Assembly (NCBI GenBank): GCA_013044185.1
Contig: JABEUX010000124.1
Span: 1-41,519 of the forward strand
From: Vulcanimicrobiota bacterium
Lineage (GTDB): Bacteria > Vulcanimicrobiota > Vulcanimicrobiia > Vulcanimicrobiales > Vulcanimicrobiaceae
Direction of reading: 5' to 3'
DNA length: 41,519 nucleotides
Positions 26,059-35,880 of this stretch are shown here, piece after piece. The position numbers and the translations under genes are program-made. The first letter of the stretch is position 1. Each line of letters starts with the position of its first letter. Below the pieces are notes generated by a model. It was not told where the DNA came from, did not search any database, and was given only the letters and a program-made list of their open reading frames with translations.

Positions 26059-27056
26059 TGCATCTCCCCTACTTCAAAGTGGTCCCAACCATACCGATCG
26101 ACCGGAGTCGCGCTTCCGCTTCTCCACCAGCGGACTCCCGCCTGCGCATCGCAACGACCGACCGCAATCAACTCCCTTCCGAAACGTTTATGAAAGCGCG
26201 CTTGCAGATGCGCGAAGGCGGGCGTTGCGATCGCCACGATGAGTTCGTAATCCTCTCCGCCGGCGAGCGCGAGCTCCTCGGCGTCCTCGCCGGTCGCTCG
26301 CGCCAACGCCGCAATCTCCGGCGCGATCGGAATATGCTCGAGAAGGATGCCGACCCCCGAGGCAGCGGCGATCCGTGCGCAATCTCGGCCGAGCCCATCG
26401 GAGCAATCGAGCATCGCGCGGACGTGCGAACTTCCGGCGAGCCATCGCCCCTCCGGTACGCGAGCCCGCGCAAGCTCGTAGGCGTCGATCGCGCTCCGAC
26501 GAAGCGATTCAGCGAGCAGGCTCGGGTCGTCGAGCGCTCGTAGGCCGGCCGCACTCGCCCCGAGGGGCCCGGTAACCGCTATCGTATCTCCGATCTGCGC
26601 CCCATCTCGGCGTTTAACGTGCGATGCTCGCACCTCACCGACGACGGTCACCGCGAGCGAGAGAACCGGCGACGCCGTGCAATCACCGCCGGCGACCGCG
26701 ATATGAAGTTCGCGCGCAACGCGTGCGATGCCGCGGTAGAGCGAGCGAATTTCGTCGAGCGAAATATCGCTCGGAACGCCGAGCGCGATGGTGGCGAGGC
26801 GCGGGCGAGCTCCCATCGCCGCGAGATCGCTGAGGCTCGCGGCGATCGCGCGCGCACCGATTCGATCGAGCGCGGTGCTTCCCCGTCGAAAGTGGACGCC
26901 GTCGACGAAAGCGTCGGTACTGATCGCACTGCGATCGCTCCGCGACGGTTGCCAGAGCGCGGCGTCATCGCCGATGCCCAACTCGATGCGCGGCCTGCCG
27001 GCCTCGCCGAGCTCTTCGCGAATCGCCGCGATCGTTGCGTTCTCGGAGAGCGCCAT
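26055..27056 (-). CDS. thiL: Thiamine-monophosphate kinase
   Basis: LGIGDDAALWQPSRSDRSAISTDAFVDGVHFRR..RAIAASLSDLAAMGARPR..VAGGDCTASP..DCSDGLGRDC..LAGGEDYELIV. Confidence 0.94.
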   Translation of the reverse strand: MALSENATIAAIREELGEAGRPRIELGIGDDAALWQPSRSDRSAISTDAFVDGVHFRRGSTALDRIGARAIAASLSDLAAMGARPRLATIALGVPSDISLDEIRSLYRGIARVARELHIAVAGGDCTASPVLSLAVTVVGEVRASHVKRRDGAQIGDTIAVTGPLGASAAGLRALDDPSLLAESLRRSAIDAYELARARVPEGRWLAGSSHVRAMLDCSDGLGRDCARIAAASGVGILLEHIPIAPEIAALARATGEDAEELALAGGEDYELIVAIATPAFAHLQARFHKRFGRELIAVGRCDAQAGVRWWRSGSATPVDRYGWDHFEVGEMQ

Positions 27057-27059
27057 ACC

Positions 27060-27713
27060 TTAGGTTGCGAGCAACGCGCGCAGCGAACGCAACTGCACCG
27101 CCGGGTCTGCGGCGTCGAAGACCGCCGATCCCATGACCGCAATATCGGCCCCGGCCTCCGCGACGAGCGGAAGGGTCCGCGCGTTGATTCCGCCATCTAC
27201 TTCGATTTCGCAGCGAGGGTTGCGCTCGTTCACCAAGACGCGTGCTTCGCGAAGTTTCGTCAACGATCGCTCTAAAAAGCTCTGTCCGCCGAAACCGGGA
27301 TTGACGCTCATGACGAGCAGCAGATCGCAATCTTCCACGATATCGGCGATGGCGGCGACGGGCGTCTGAGGGTCGATCGCAATCCCCGCTTTCACGCCGA
27401 GGCTACGAAGGTGGGCGAGCAACCGTTGCGCGTGCGGCGTTGCTTCGAGATGGAACGTAACGATATCGGCTCCCGCGGCCACGAAGGCTTCGACGTAGCG
27501 CTCCGGTTCGACGATCATCAAGTGTGCGTCGAACGGCACCCGCGTCAAGGGCCGCAGATCTCCGATGATCTTCGGCCCCCAGGTGATATTCGGGACGAAG
27601 CGACCGTCCATCACATCGAGGTGCAAGTAATCCGCTCCCGCATCGACCACGGCGGCGATCTCTTCGCCGATCCGTGCAAAATTTGCCGAGAGCAGCGACG
27701 GAGCGAGCTTCAT
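27060..27713 (-). CDS. rpe: Ribulose-phosphate 3-epimerase
   Basis: LAPSLLSANFARIGEEI..DYLHLDVMDGRFVPNITWGPKII..DAHLMIVEPERYV..VMSVNPGFGGQSFLE..EVDGGINARTL. Confidence 0.96.
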   Translation of the reverse strand: MKLAPSLLSANFARIGEEIAAVVDAGADYLHLDVMDGRFVPNITWGPKIIGDLRPLTRVPFDAHLMIVEPERYVEAFVAAGADIVTFHLEATPHAQRLLAHLRSLGVKAGIAIDPQTPVAAIADIVEDCDLLLVMSVNPGFGGQSFLERSLTKLREARVLVNERNPRCEIEVDGGINARTLPLVAEAGADIAVMGSAVFDAADPAVQLRSLRALLAT

Positions 27714-28462
27714 CCGACCGCCAGCGCCTCTAACGCCGCCTCGCTTGCATCGAGGTTGATAAAGACGCGCACGATGTCGGAGTGTTCTTCGAGTGCATCG
27801 TAAAACGCTAGTGCCTCGCCGAGCCGCTCTCCCTCTAAAGCGATCGGCGTCTTCGCGCGGACGCCGAGATAGGCATCGCGCACGGTAAAACCCGCGGCGC
27901 TCAGCGCCTCTCGGACGCTGCGCAGCGCCTCGATCGCGCAGTACATTGTGGCGCTGGGCTCGCCGAATTCGATATCGACGACCCCGTCGACCAACGCTCG
28001 TTCGAGAAAGGCGTCCTCATCGTAGCCGGTCGCGTCGACTTCGAGGATTCCGAGGTGGTCGAACATCCAGCCAACGCTGCCCGTCTCACCGAGCGCGCCT
28101 TTGTGCTTCTGGAAGAGAAAGCGCAGTTCGCCGGCAGTGCGATTACGGTTATCGGTCGCCGCATCGGCGACGACGGCGAGCCCGTGGGGGCCATAGCCTT
28201 CGTAGCGAATCTCCTCGATCTCGCGTTCGTTCCCCGAACCACCTCCGCGAGCGATCGCGCGAGCGACATTTTCGCGCGGCATGTTGTTCGCACGAGCTTT
28301 CTCAACGGCCATTTTGAGGCGATAGTTCGCCTCGGGGTCGGGCGAGCCGCCACGAACGGCAAGGATAATCTCCTTGCTGAGTTTGGTAAAAAGGGCGCCG
28401 CGCTGCGCATCGACCTTGCCTTTGCGCAGGCGGATATTGTGCCATTTGCTATGACCGGACAT
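27710..28462 (-). CDS. YebC/PmpR family protein
   Basis: MSGHSKWHNIRLRKGKVDAQRGALFTKLSKEIILAVRGGSPDPEANYRLKMAVEKARANNMPRENVARAI. Confidence 0.96.
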   Translation of the reverse strand: MSGHSKWHNIRLRKGKVDAQRGALFTKLSKEIILAVRGGSPDPEANYRLKMAVEKARANNMPRENVARAIARGGGSGNEREIEEIRYEGYGPHGLAVVADAATDNRNRTAGELRFLFQKHKGALGETGSVGWMFDHLGILEVDATGYDEDAFLERALVDGVVDIEFGEPSATMYCAIEALRSVREALSAAGFTVRDAYLGVRAKTPIALEGERLGEALAFYDALEEHSDIVRVFINLDASEAALEALAVG

Positions 28463-28492
28463 ACCCCGGGGGATTCGCCCTCGCCCCGCCCG

Positions 28493-31400
28493 CTACCCCG
28501 GCCCGATGATCCATTTCGAGAACCACATGCGCTGGTGCCATGCGTTCCAGGTAATCGGCGTCGCCGAGAGGATCGGGAAGAAATAGATGAACCCGACGAT
28601 CACGAGCAAGACGTAGGTACCGACCAGCCCTCGTGCCAGCATCTTCTTCGTCTCCTCCTGTCGGTCGCCCCATTGCCAGAGTCGTTGAAGGACGATGGCG
28701 TTACAGATACAGACGAGCGGAATATCGACGTAGTAGTGGTACTCGAACGCGATGCGCGGCGAGAGCGACCACGGCAACCACTGCAGGAGGTAGTCGAGCA
28801 CCAATAAGGCGTAGCCCTTATGCCGCTCTCGCCAGGCGAGCACGCCGACGATCGGTATCGCGAGCAAGCCGAACCAGAGAATGAACGGGTTGGGCATCGA
28901 GGTGATCTCACGCACGCAGCATCCATTTGGATCGGTTGGATTTTGCCGCAAATCCTTATAGTAATAGGCGACCGGCACCATATCGAGAGGCCATTCCCAA
29001 AACTTCGACGAGTAGGGATGCGTCGCTTTGAGATGGTCGTGGTATTCGAACATCGTGTATTGCCGATAGACGACGTCGTTGAAATTGTGTATCTCGTTGA
29101 CCGACTTCGCATTGCGCGCGATATCGGGCACCCACGCCAACATATAGACCGTCATACTAATGAACACGATCGAGAGCAGCGCGACGTCAAGCCGGAAGCC
29201 GCGCGGGTTTCCCCAGAGCGCGATTTTGTTCTTCCAGAAGCGCTGCGAGGCAATGACGATCAGTACCAGCCAACTGACGCCGAAGCCCATCACGCCGTAC
29301 CACTTACTGGCGATGAGGCAGCCTAAGGCGACGGTAAAGGCAATCAACCACCACCCGGCGCTCCGCCCGTCCTCGCGCTCGCCAGCATCGCTTTCAATGC
29401 GATTATCCGTATAGGTTACGGCACCATCGGGCGTTGCGTACCGCACGCTACCGTCGCGTCGATACTCGAATTCGACCTCGGGATCGATTTGCGCGACCAA
29501 GTTTCCATTGCGAACCGTCGTTTGCGAACCACGGACGGGCGTTTTCTTGCCCGGTTCGATGCGACCGCCATCGAACGTCTCGACGCGAATGCCCTCGGCG
29601 CCGACGAACGCGACCGAACCGTCGGGGAAGCTCCGTTCGCGTCGTCCGTCGCCGAAAATCCGCGGTAGGACGATGAGCCTCCCGATAAGATAGAGCCCAA
29701 TAGCGACGTAGAGAGCGATGAGCACATCGGCGATTATCGTCACCGTCGGGTTTGCCAGCGGGTTGAGCTTGGTGAAGATCGCTCCGTAGAACAATCCAAA
29801 GATCGACCCGATGCCGAGAGAGATCGCGACCGAGACCACGTAGGCCCACCACGGCAGATCGACGTGTTGCCGTTCGTTCACCTGCGAGGCGATCCAGAAG
29901 CGATAGAATGCATAGACGGCGGCGACCGAAAAAACGATAACGATCCCTTCGGGCGTTGCTATACGCGACTGCACGTAATGCATGCCGTCGAAGAGAAAGA
30001 GCGTCGTGGCGATCGTTGCAAAGAGCGTCGAGCGGGTTACGCGTCGAGCGAAAGCGTAAACGATCGGAATTACGAGCGCTCCGAAGAGCACGTCGACGAA
30101 GCGCCATCCATGCGCGTTATCTCCCCGCGGCAAACCGCCGAAGAGCCAGGTCGAAGCCGTGATGAGCAACTTCGTTAACGGCGGATGCGTGTTTTCGTAG
30201 ATACGAACGTTGCGTAGATACTCTTCTGCGGCTCGCGCGAAGTAAATTTCGTCGAAAATTTTCCCGCCGGGCTTCCAATAATTTACGAACGAGAGCACGA
30301 AACTCGCTACGGTCAGCGCAGCCGAAATCAGGTAATCGAGCGGCCATGCGAGCGCGGCCAACCCATTGCGCGGCGTAAACCAACGGCGGGCGCCCTGGCC
30401 AAACCACGATTTGATCGCTTCTACCGACGGGTCGACATCGCGCTTGCCGGGCTCGCTCTCACCCGAGATCGATAGGAAGCCGTAACTCAGTGCGAAAAAT
30501 GCGAGTACCGCAATCAGCGAGAGCGGGTGCGTTACCGTAGGCCAAAGATTCGTCGCGTTGACACCGGGGGTGTGATTGGTCACGACGTTCAGATAGGCGT
30601 AGGCGTACTTTAAATTGACGAAAAGAACGATCGAGAGAACGATCGCGCCCCAGAGGTACCGTCGCGCAACTCCAAGTGCCGCTATACAAAAGAGCACGCC
30701 GTCGAAACTGTAGCGTTCGTGCATGCGGGTCGCAAGCATGTAGAACGCCAGCAACGCGATCGCCGAGGCTTCGAGCAGTGCGCCCTCGCTGCGCTCCTGT
30801 AAATAGCGCCAGGTCGCCAATGCGGTCGCGGCGGTAACGAGTCCAATCCCCCAGAATGCCTGCGGAATAGCGAAGATCGTCGCGGAGTCCGATTGCCAGA
30901 ACGGAGCGGTGATCGTCCAAAGATTCATCGCATTTGCGGAGTTGACGGGATAGACGCTCGCACCGAACTGATAGCGTTCGTAGAGCCATCCGAGCACCGC
31001 AAACGGATCGAACGAGGGGTGGAAAGGCAGAGCGACGAGCCATGCGAGCCCGAAGGCCGCGAGAATACCGGCTCCCGCCGCTCGGAGGCTCGCGATGCGC
31101 CAGCGCGTTCCAACGAACGCGTAGGCGAGCAGGAGCGGGGCGAGCACCGCGGCTTGAGGCTTGATCAGCAGCGAGTACGAAAATGCCGTCCATGCGAGCA
31201 GCGACCAGCGCATCGTGCCGCTCTCGTCGTCGCCGCTACGCAGAAGCGCGTAGACCGCGAGCAGGGCAAAGAGCCCCGCGACGGCATCGACTTGCCCCCA
31301 GATCGCCGAGATAAAGATCGTCGCCGGATTGAGGACGTAGAGTGCCGCAGCGAGCAACCCAAGAGCCTTCCCACCGAGCCGCGTGACGATGGCGTAGAGC

Positions 31401-31753
31401 AGCGCGCCTATTGCGAGATCGGCAAGAATGCCCGGTACCTTGACGAGCATATCGAGGATCGCGTAGTGCGCGTCGTGGGCGGCGAAGAGATGTGCCCAAA
31501 GGACGCCGATCGATCGCAAGATATAGAAATACCCAGGGGGATAATCGGCGAAGCCCGCACTTCCATAAAACTGCGAGAGCGGATGCGTCGCCAACGTGAT
31601 TGCCCACGATGCGAACGCCGCAATATCGTTCGAGAAGCCGATCTCTCGAATGAAGAGGAGTCGGATGAGCAGTCCGAGAGCGAGGATGAGGTAGAGCAAC
31701 GGCCGAGCGATTGCCTCGACGCGATCGCGGAGCGATGAAGGACGGGTAATCAC
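28493..31753 (-). CDS. Two-module GT-C glycosyltransferase: N-terminal mannosyltransferase-like membrane module fused to a PMT-family module
   Basis: 1086 aa in one frame. N-half multi-TM: FSNDIAAFASWAITLA..ADYPPGYFYILRSIG..ISAIWGQVDAVAGLFALLAV. C-half PMT: FVNYWKPGGKIFDEIYFARAAEEYLRNVRIYENTHPPLTKLLI..LFLFDGMHYVQSRIATPEG..IAFEYHYYVDIPL. Confidence 0.85.
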   Translation of the reverse strand: MITRPSSLRDRVEAIARPLLYLILALGLLIRLLFIREIGFSNDIAAFASWAITLATHPLSQFYGSAGFADYPPGYFYILRSIGVLWAHLFAAHDAHYAILDMLVKVPGILADLAIGALLYAIVTRLGGKALGLLAAALYVLNPATIFISAIWGQVDAVAGLFALLAVYALLRSGDDESGTMRWSLLAWTAFSYSLLIKPQAAVLAPLLLAYAFVGTRWRIASLRAAGAGILAAFGLAWLVALPFHPSFDPFAVLGWLYERYQFGASVYPVNSANAMNLWTITAPFWQSDSATIFAIPQAFWGIGLVTAATALATWRYLQERSEGALLEASAIALLAFYMLATRMHERYSFDGVLFCIAALGVARRYLWGAIVLSIVLFVNLKYAYAYLNVVTNHTPGVNATNLWPTVTHPLSLIAVLAFFALSYGFLSISGESEPGKRDVDPSVEAIKSWFGQGARRWFTPRNGLAALAWPLDYLISAALTVASFVLSFVNYWKPGGKIFDEIYFARAAEEYLRNVRIYENTHPPLTKLLITASTWLFGGLPRGDNAHGWRFVDVLFGALVIPIVYAFARRVTRSTLFATIATTLFLFDGMHYVQSRIATPEGIVIVFSVAAVYAFYRFWIASQVNERQHVDLPWWAYVVSVAISLGIGSIFGLFYGAIFTKLNPLANPTVTIIADVLIALYVAIGLYLIGRLIVLPRIFGDGRRERSFPDGSVAFVGAEGIRVETFDGGRIEPGKKTPVRGSQTTVRNGNLVAQIDPEVEFEYRRDGSVRYATPDGAVTYTDNRIESDAGEREDGRSAGWWLIAFTVALGCLIASKWYGVMGFGVSWLVLIVIASQRFWKNKIALWGNPRGFRLDVALLSIVFISMTVYMLAWVPDIARNAKSVNEIHNFNDVVYRQYTMFEYHDHLKATHPYSSKFWEWPLDMVPVAYYYKDLRQNPTDPNGCCVREITSMPNPFILWFGLLAIPIVGVLAWRERHKGYALLVLDYLLQWLPWSLSPRIAFEYHYYVDIPLVCICNAIVLQRLWQWGDRQEETKKMLARGLVGTYVLLVIVGFIYFFPILSATPITWNAWHQRMWFSKWIIGPG

Positions 31754-31771
31754 GCGGTCGATGATCCTTTC

Positions 31772-32725
31772 CTAGCGAAGAGAATCGGCGGCGAACCGAT
31801 AGAGATCGCCATCGCCGAAACGTTGTAAAGAGTCCAGGCGTTGCGCGATGGCACGTTCGCATGCCGTTCGAGCGGCGAGTTCGTCGAGCGCTCGTCGAAC
31901 CGCTTCTACCTCGTGGAGATCGAGGCTGCGGCCGCTTGCATACGTTGTTGCAACGATACGGCGCGCCGCAGAGTCGGGCCGTGCGAGCGCCCACACGATT
32001 GGGAAACTCCACTTGCGCCGTGCGAGGTCGCCGGCAACGCGCTTGCCGGTTTCGAGCTCATCTCCCCATACTCCGAGCATGTCGTCGCGAATCTGAAATG
32101 CCATACCGTATTCCCGGCCGAAGCCGCGCGCGCGTTCGGCAGTCGACGCATCGGCGGCGGCGCAGATCGCCCCCAGCTCGCACGCCGCACCGAAGAGCGC
32201 GGCGGTCTTCCCGGCGATCATTTCGAGATATTCCTCGAACGCAACGGCATCGCACGACTCGAATGCGATATCGCGGGCCTGCCCATCGCACATCGCCCGA
32301 TGCGCCTCGTGGAGCGTCCGCACGGCGGAGAGCGCGGCGTTCGCCCCGAGGTACGATTCGCACTGCGTTAGCGCGAGAAAGCTTATCGCACACATCGCAT
32401 CGCCGGCATTGATCGCCTGCGCGATACCGTAGCGCGCCCAGAGCGTCGGGCGACCGTGCCGAAGTTCGTCGCGGTCTTCAATATCGTCGTGAACGAGCGA
32501 ATAATTATGGAGGATCTCGACGGCGACTGCGGCGTCGAGCGCAGATTCGAGGGGCGCGCCGAGGTGAAGGGCCGTGCGGAACAAGAGTTGTGGGCGGAGC
32601 CGCTTCCCAACCCGCGTCGGGCCGAACGCACCGAAACCGAAATGATAGGAGATCGCTTCGCGCAGGAGATCGCCGGAGCGATGCTCCTCCGTACGTTCGA
32701 GAAGCCGACGCTCGAAGGATGCCAT
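31772..32725 (-). CDS. Polyprenyl (probably geranylgeranyl) diphosphate synthase
   Basis: GKRLRPQLLFRTALHLG..EILHNYSLVHDDIEDRDELRHGRPTLWARYGIAQAINAGDAM..FQIRDDMLGVWGD. Track ORF to 33352 includes out-of-frame plsC; ATG 32725 preferred. Confidence 0.9.
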   Translation of the reverse strand: MASFERRLLERTEEHRSGDLLREAISYHFGFGAFGPTRVGKRLRPQLLFRTALHLGAPLESALDAAVAVEILHNYSLVHDDIEDRDELRHGRPTLWARYGIAQAINAGDAMCAISFLALTQCESYLGANAALSAVRTLHEAHRAMCDGQARDIAFESCDAVAFEEYLEMIAGKTAALFGAACELGAICAAADASTAERARGFGREYGMAFQIRDDMLGVWGDELETGKRVAGDLARRKWSFPIVWALARPDSAARRIVATTYASGRSLDLHEVEAVRRALDELAARTACERAIAQRLDSLQRFGDGDLYRFAADSLR

Positions 32726-32748
32726 CACCCCATCGATCCTCGGCGCGC

Positions 32749-33336
32749 TCACGCCGCCTCCGCACGCAACGCGCGAATCGCCGCCATCACTCGTTGCGCG
32801 AACGGCTCGATATCTGAACGCGCGAGTCCATTCGCGCATGCGTCGAGCATCGGTTCGCCATAGACGACGGTGACGCGAGCGAGGTTTCGCGCACGATCGG
32901 TACCGACGATACAGGCCGGCACGACCGGTGCTCGCGCGAGCGAGGCGAGCAACGAGACGCCGGATTGAATCGGCGCACGACCATCGAGATTTCGCGTCCC
33001 TTCTGGGAAGATGGCGATCGCTTTCCCCTCCCGTAAGACCTCGACCGAGCGCCGAATCGCCGCCATCGGATTGCCGCCGCGATCGACCGGGTACGCGCCG
33101 ACCGCCGCAATCGCCGCTCCAAGGCCGGGCACCGCGAAGAGTTCGCGCTTCGCCATATAGTGCAACATCCGCGGAAGATAGATTCCCAGCGTCGGTGGGT
33201 CGAGATAGGAGATGTGATTTGCAGCCACGATCAGCGGCCCGTGCAGCGGAACGCGCTCGATACCGAGCGCGCGAACGCGCCACGGCAAGAGCACGAGCCG
33301 GCAGACGCCGCGACCGAAGCGATAGATCGCCGTCAC
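32749..33336 (-). CDS. plsC: 1-acyl-sn-glycerol-3-phosphate acyltransferase
   Basis: PLIVAANHISYLDPPTLGIYLPRMLHYMAKRELFAVPGLGAAIAAVGAYPVDRGG..IAIFPEGTRNLDGR (NHxxxxD and EGTR). Confidence 0.92.
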   Translation of the reverse strand: MTAIYRFGRGVCRLVLLPWRVRALGIERVPLHGPLIVAANHISYLDPPTLGIYLPRMLHYMAKRELFAVPGLGAAIAAVGAYPVDRGGNPMAAIRRSVEVLREGKAIAIFPEGTRNLDGRAPIQSGVSLLASLARAPVVPACIVGTDRARNLARVTVVYGEPMLDACANGLARSDIEPFAQRVMAAIRALRAEAA

Positions 33337-34019
33337 GCCACTCTGCCCGCAAGCGTGGCGATCTTGGAGACGACCTCCTCGATTCCGAGCTCGCTCGAAT
33401 CGATAACGTGCGCGTCGGGGGGAATCTGCAACGGCGAATTTGCTCGCGATTCGTCGAGGCGATCGCGCTCCTCTAACTCGGAATAGAGTGCGTGCGCATC
33501 GATCGCCGTACCGGATGCGGCGAATTGTGCGCTCCGCCGCGCGACGCGCGCGCCGATGCTCGCGGTCAGAAAAATTTTGACCTGCGCGTCGGGCAGCACC
33601 ACCGTTCCGATATCGCGACCGGCCATGATAACCGGGCCGAGTCGGGCGATCTCGCGCTGCTTGGCGACCATTCGTTCGCGAATCCGCGGGTGCGCTGCAA
33701 TCGTCGAGACGACCACGCTCGCGGCATTTGCCTGTAGATCGCCCTCCGAGAGCGCCTCTCCGCCGGCGAGAACGACGAACCCCATCGCCGTCGTGGGCTC
33801 GAGACGGAGCTCGATCGGGCGTGCCTCCAGCAGGCGCAGCAGCGCCGATTCGTTATCTGCATCGACGCGCTCCCGAAGCGAGAGCACGGCGAGCGCGCGA
33901 TACATCGCCCCGGTATCGAGGTAGAGCAACGCGAGGCGCTCGGCAAGGCGGCGCGCAACCGTCGTCTTTCCGGAGCCGGCGGGCCCATCGAGCGCGATCT
34001 GCAGGTGGGGAGGAGTCAC
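33333..34019 (-). CDS. cmk: Cytidylate kinase
   Basis: LQIALDGPAGSGKTTVARRLAERLALLYLDTGAMYRALA..VIMAGRDIGTVVLPDAQVKIFLTASIGARVARR; GTG 34019 overlaps upstream stop (GTGA). Confidence 0.94.
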   Translation of the reverse strand: MTPPHLQIALDGPAGSGKTTVARRLAERLALLYLDTGAMYRALAVLSLRERVDADNESALLRLLEARPIELRLEPTTAMGFVVLAGGEALSEGDLQANAASVVVSTIAAHPRIRERMVAKQREIARLGPVIMAGRDIGTVVLPDAQVKIFLTASIGARVARRSAQFAASGTAIDAHALYSELEERDRLDESRANSPLQIPPDAHVIDSSELGIEEVVSKIATLAGRVA

Positions 34020-35197
34020 AGCGGCCGGGGGTTCGCCCGGCCTATCCTCCGCCCCCGCCAGCGTAGCCCGCCGCGAATGCCCGAGCAGAACGCCGAGAGT
34101 CCGAGAGCGAGGGCGAACGGCGCCGCCGGCGGCTGCGGCACGCCCCGCGGCCGCTCCACGGCGGCAGCGGCGGAGCGCCACGCGAGCATCGGCGCCGCCG
34201 CACCGAGCGTTAATAGAAACGCCGTTTCAAACCAACCGCCCGAACCCGTTGAGAATACATGGAGCCAGGCGACGACCGCAGCGATCGGCAGCAGAGCACG
34301 CAAGAGGTAGATCGCGGCGTAGAGGAGGCTCCCGAGGATCCCGACCTGACCGAGTAACGAACGCCCCAATCCGTCGAGGCTCGCACGCAGGCCGTCGTAG
34401 CCCTCGACGACGACGCAATCGCGTGCGTCGACGCAGGCGACTCGCGTACCACTGCGCTTGAGCGCGCTCGCAAGCGCGATATCTTCGACGAGCCCCACGA
34501 TCGCCGCATGGCCGCCACTCCGCACGTATGCATCGCGTTCGACGAGAAACCACTGCCCGTTTCCGGCAGCGAAACGCGGGTCGGTACCGCTCGCCGCACG
34601 CATCGGAAACGCCTCGAGCAGGAGCATCCGCGGTAACAACGCGCAGCCCGCCGCCCAGAAATCACGAACGCGAATGCGCGGAAAGCCGGTCACCGCGCCG
34701 ACATCGAGCGCGGCGCGAGCGGCGAGCGTCGCACCGAGCGCACCCGGAAGCGCGCGCACGTCGGCATCGGCGAAGAGCGCGAACGGCGCCTCGATCGGCG
34801 CCGCCGCAATCGCTGCGGCGAGCGCGCGCGCCTTCGGCGAACGCTGCGCGGGCGCGTCCTCTGGAACGGAGAGCAGCAGCACGCGTTCGTCCTCGCAAGC
34901 GATCTGCGCGAGGATGGCGGCGCTCTCATCGCTCGATCCGTCGTCGATGACGATAGCGCGACGGAGTTCGGGTTGGGCGAGAAAACTCGCGAGACAGGCG
35001 CGCGCGTTCGACGCCTCATCGCGCATCGCTATATAGAGATCGATCGCACCCGGCGTACCCGCTTGCGGCGAGAGGCGACGAAAATATCGTTCGTTCGAGA
35101 TCGTCATCACCGCGCCGCCGAACGCAAAGGCGAGCGCCGTTCCAAGCAGCCAGGAGAGCGTGGCGATCATCTCCGAGGGCGCAACGGCGCCGAGCAA
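34016..35197 (-). CDS. Glycosyltransferase family 2 membrane protein (CrtQ-like)
   Basis: IDLYIAMRDEASNARACLASFLAQ..AIVIDDGSSDES..FALFADADVRALPGAL..FAAGNGQWFLVERDAYVRSGGHAAIVGLVEDIALA plus TM helices; within the carotenoid cluster. Confidence 0.82.
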   Translation of the reverse strand: MLGAVAPSEMIATLSWLLGTALAFAFGGAVMTISNERYFRRLSPQAGTPGAIDLYIAMRDEASNARACLASFLAQPELRRAIVIDDGSSDESAAILAQIACEDERVLLLSVPEDAPAQRSPKARALAAAIAAAPIEAPFALFADADVRALPGALGATLAARAALDVGAVTGFPRIRVRDFWAAGCALLPRMLLLEAFPMRAASGTDPRFAAGNGQWFLVERDAYVRSGGHAAIVGLVEDIALASALKRSGTRVACVDARDCVVVEGYDGLRASLDGLGRSLLGQVGILGSLLYAAIYLLRALLPIAAVVAWLHVFSTGSGGWFETAFLLTLGAAAPMLAWRSAAAAVERPRGVPQPPAAPFALALGLSAFCSGIRGGLRWRGRRIGRANPRPL

Positions 35198-35880
35198 GCG
35201 GCGACGATCTCGTCGATACCCGCGCTGCCGCGCACGACCTCCCGATACCGTTCGTCGATCCGTGCTTCGCGCAGATCGCCATCGATCGAGGCGAGTAACT
35301 CCGTGACGCGCTCCCGTACCGTTCGCACGGCGCTACGCGAATGTGGGTCGCTCGGAGCGCCGATCGCCGCGATCGCGGTCGGCTTTTGCTCGCCGAGAAA
35401 GAGATAGCGCATCGCCACCGGCAGGACCGGCACCTCCGCTGCGCGCGCGGCATGGACGAACCCCGAGGTAAAGTTCGGCGCGCAGAGCGGCGGCCGTAGC
35501 ACGCCATCCGGAAAAATCCAGAGCCCCGCGCCCTCGCGCGCGCAGCGAGCGCCATAAGCAATCGCGTCGTACGCGGCGCGCACGCTGCTTGCATCGACGG
35601 AGAAGGCACCACCCATCCGAAAGAACGGAAAGCGGCGCAACTGTTCGTCATCCATCATCAGGTTAAACGGGCGCTTCGGCGCGTAGGCACGATGAATGCT
35701 CAGCGCCAAAAAACCATCCCACCACGAGTGATGATTCGGAGCGGCGACGTAGCCGGAATCCGGAAACGCGCTCTCGCAGCGCACGATGACGCGCGCGAAA
35801 CTCCGACGCATCAACCAGCGAAGATAGAGAGCGAAGCATGCTTCGAATCCCGCGACGCGCTGCGCGCGCTGCCAACTCAC
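35167..35880 (-). CDS. Lysophospholipid acyltransferase (PlsC-like) family protein
   Basis: SGYVAAPNHHSWWDGFLALSIHRAYAP..GAFSVDASSVRAAYDAIAYGARCAREGAGLWIFPDGV. Confidence 0.8.
   Translation of the reverse strand: MSWQRAQRVAGFEACFALYLRWLMRRSFARVIVRCESAFPDSGYVAAPNHHSWWDGFLALSIHRAYAPKRPFNLMMDDEQLRRFPFFRMGGAFSVDASSVRAAYDAIAYGARCAREGAGLWIFPDGVLRPPLCAPNFTSGFVHAARAAEVPVLPVAMRYLFLGEQKPTAIAAIGAPSDPHSRSAVRTVRERVTELLASIDGDLREARIDERYREVVRGSAGIDEIVAACSAPLRPRR

Noticed and set aside
30893-31738. 281-aa highly charged plus-strand ORF
   Set aside because: Antisense shadow of the GT-C membrane protein; charged composition is the complement of hydrophobic codons.
31772-33352. 526-aa minus ORF as a possible fusion protein
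   Set aside because: Only residues from 32725 downward are a prenyl synthase; the N-terminal part is an alternative frame of plsC.
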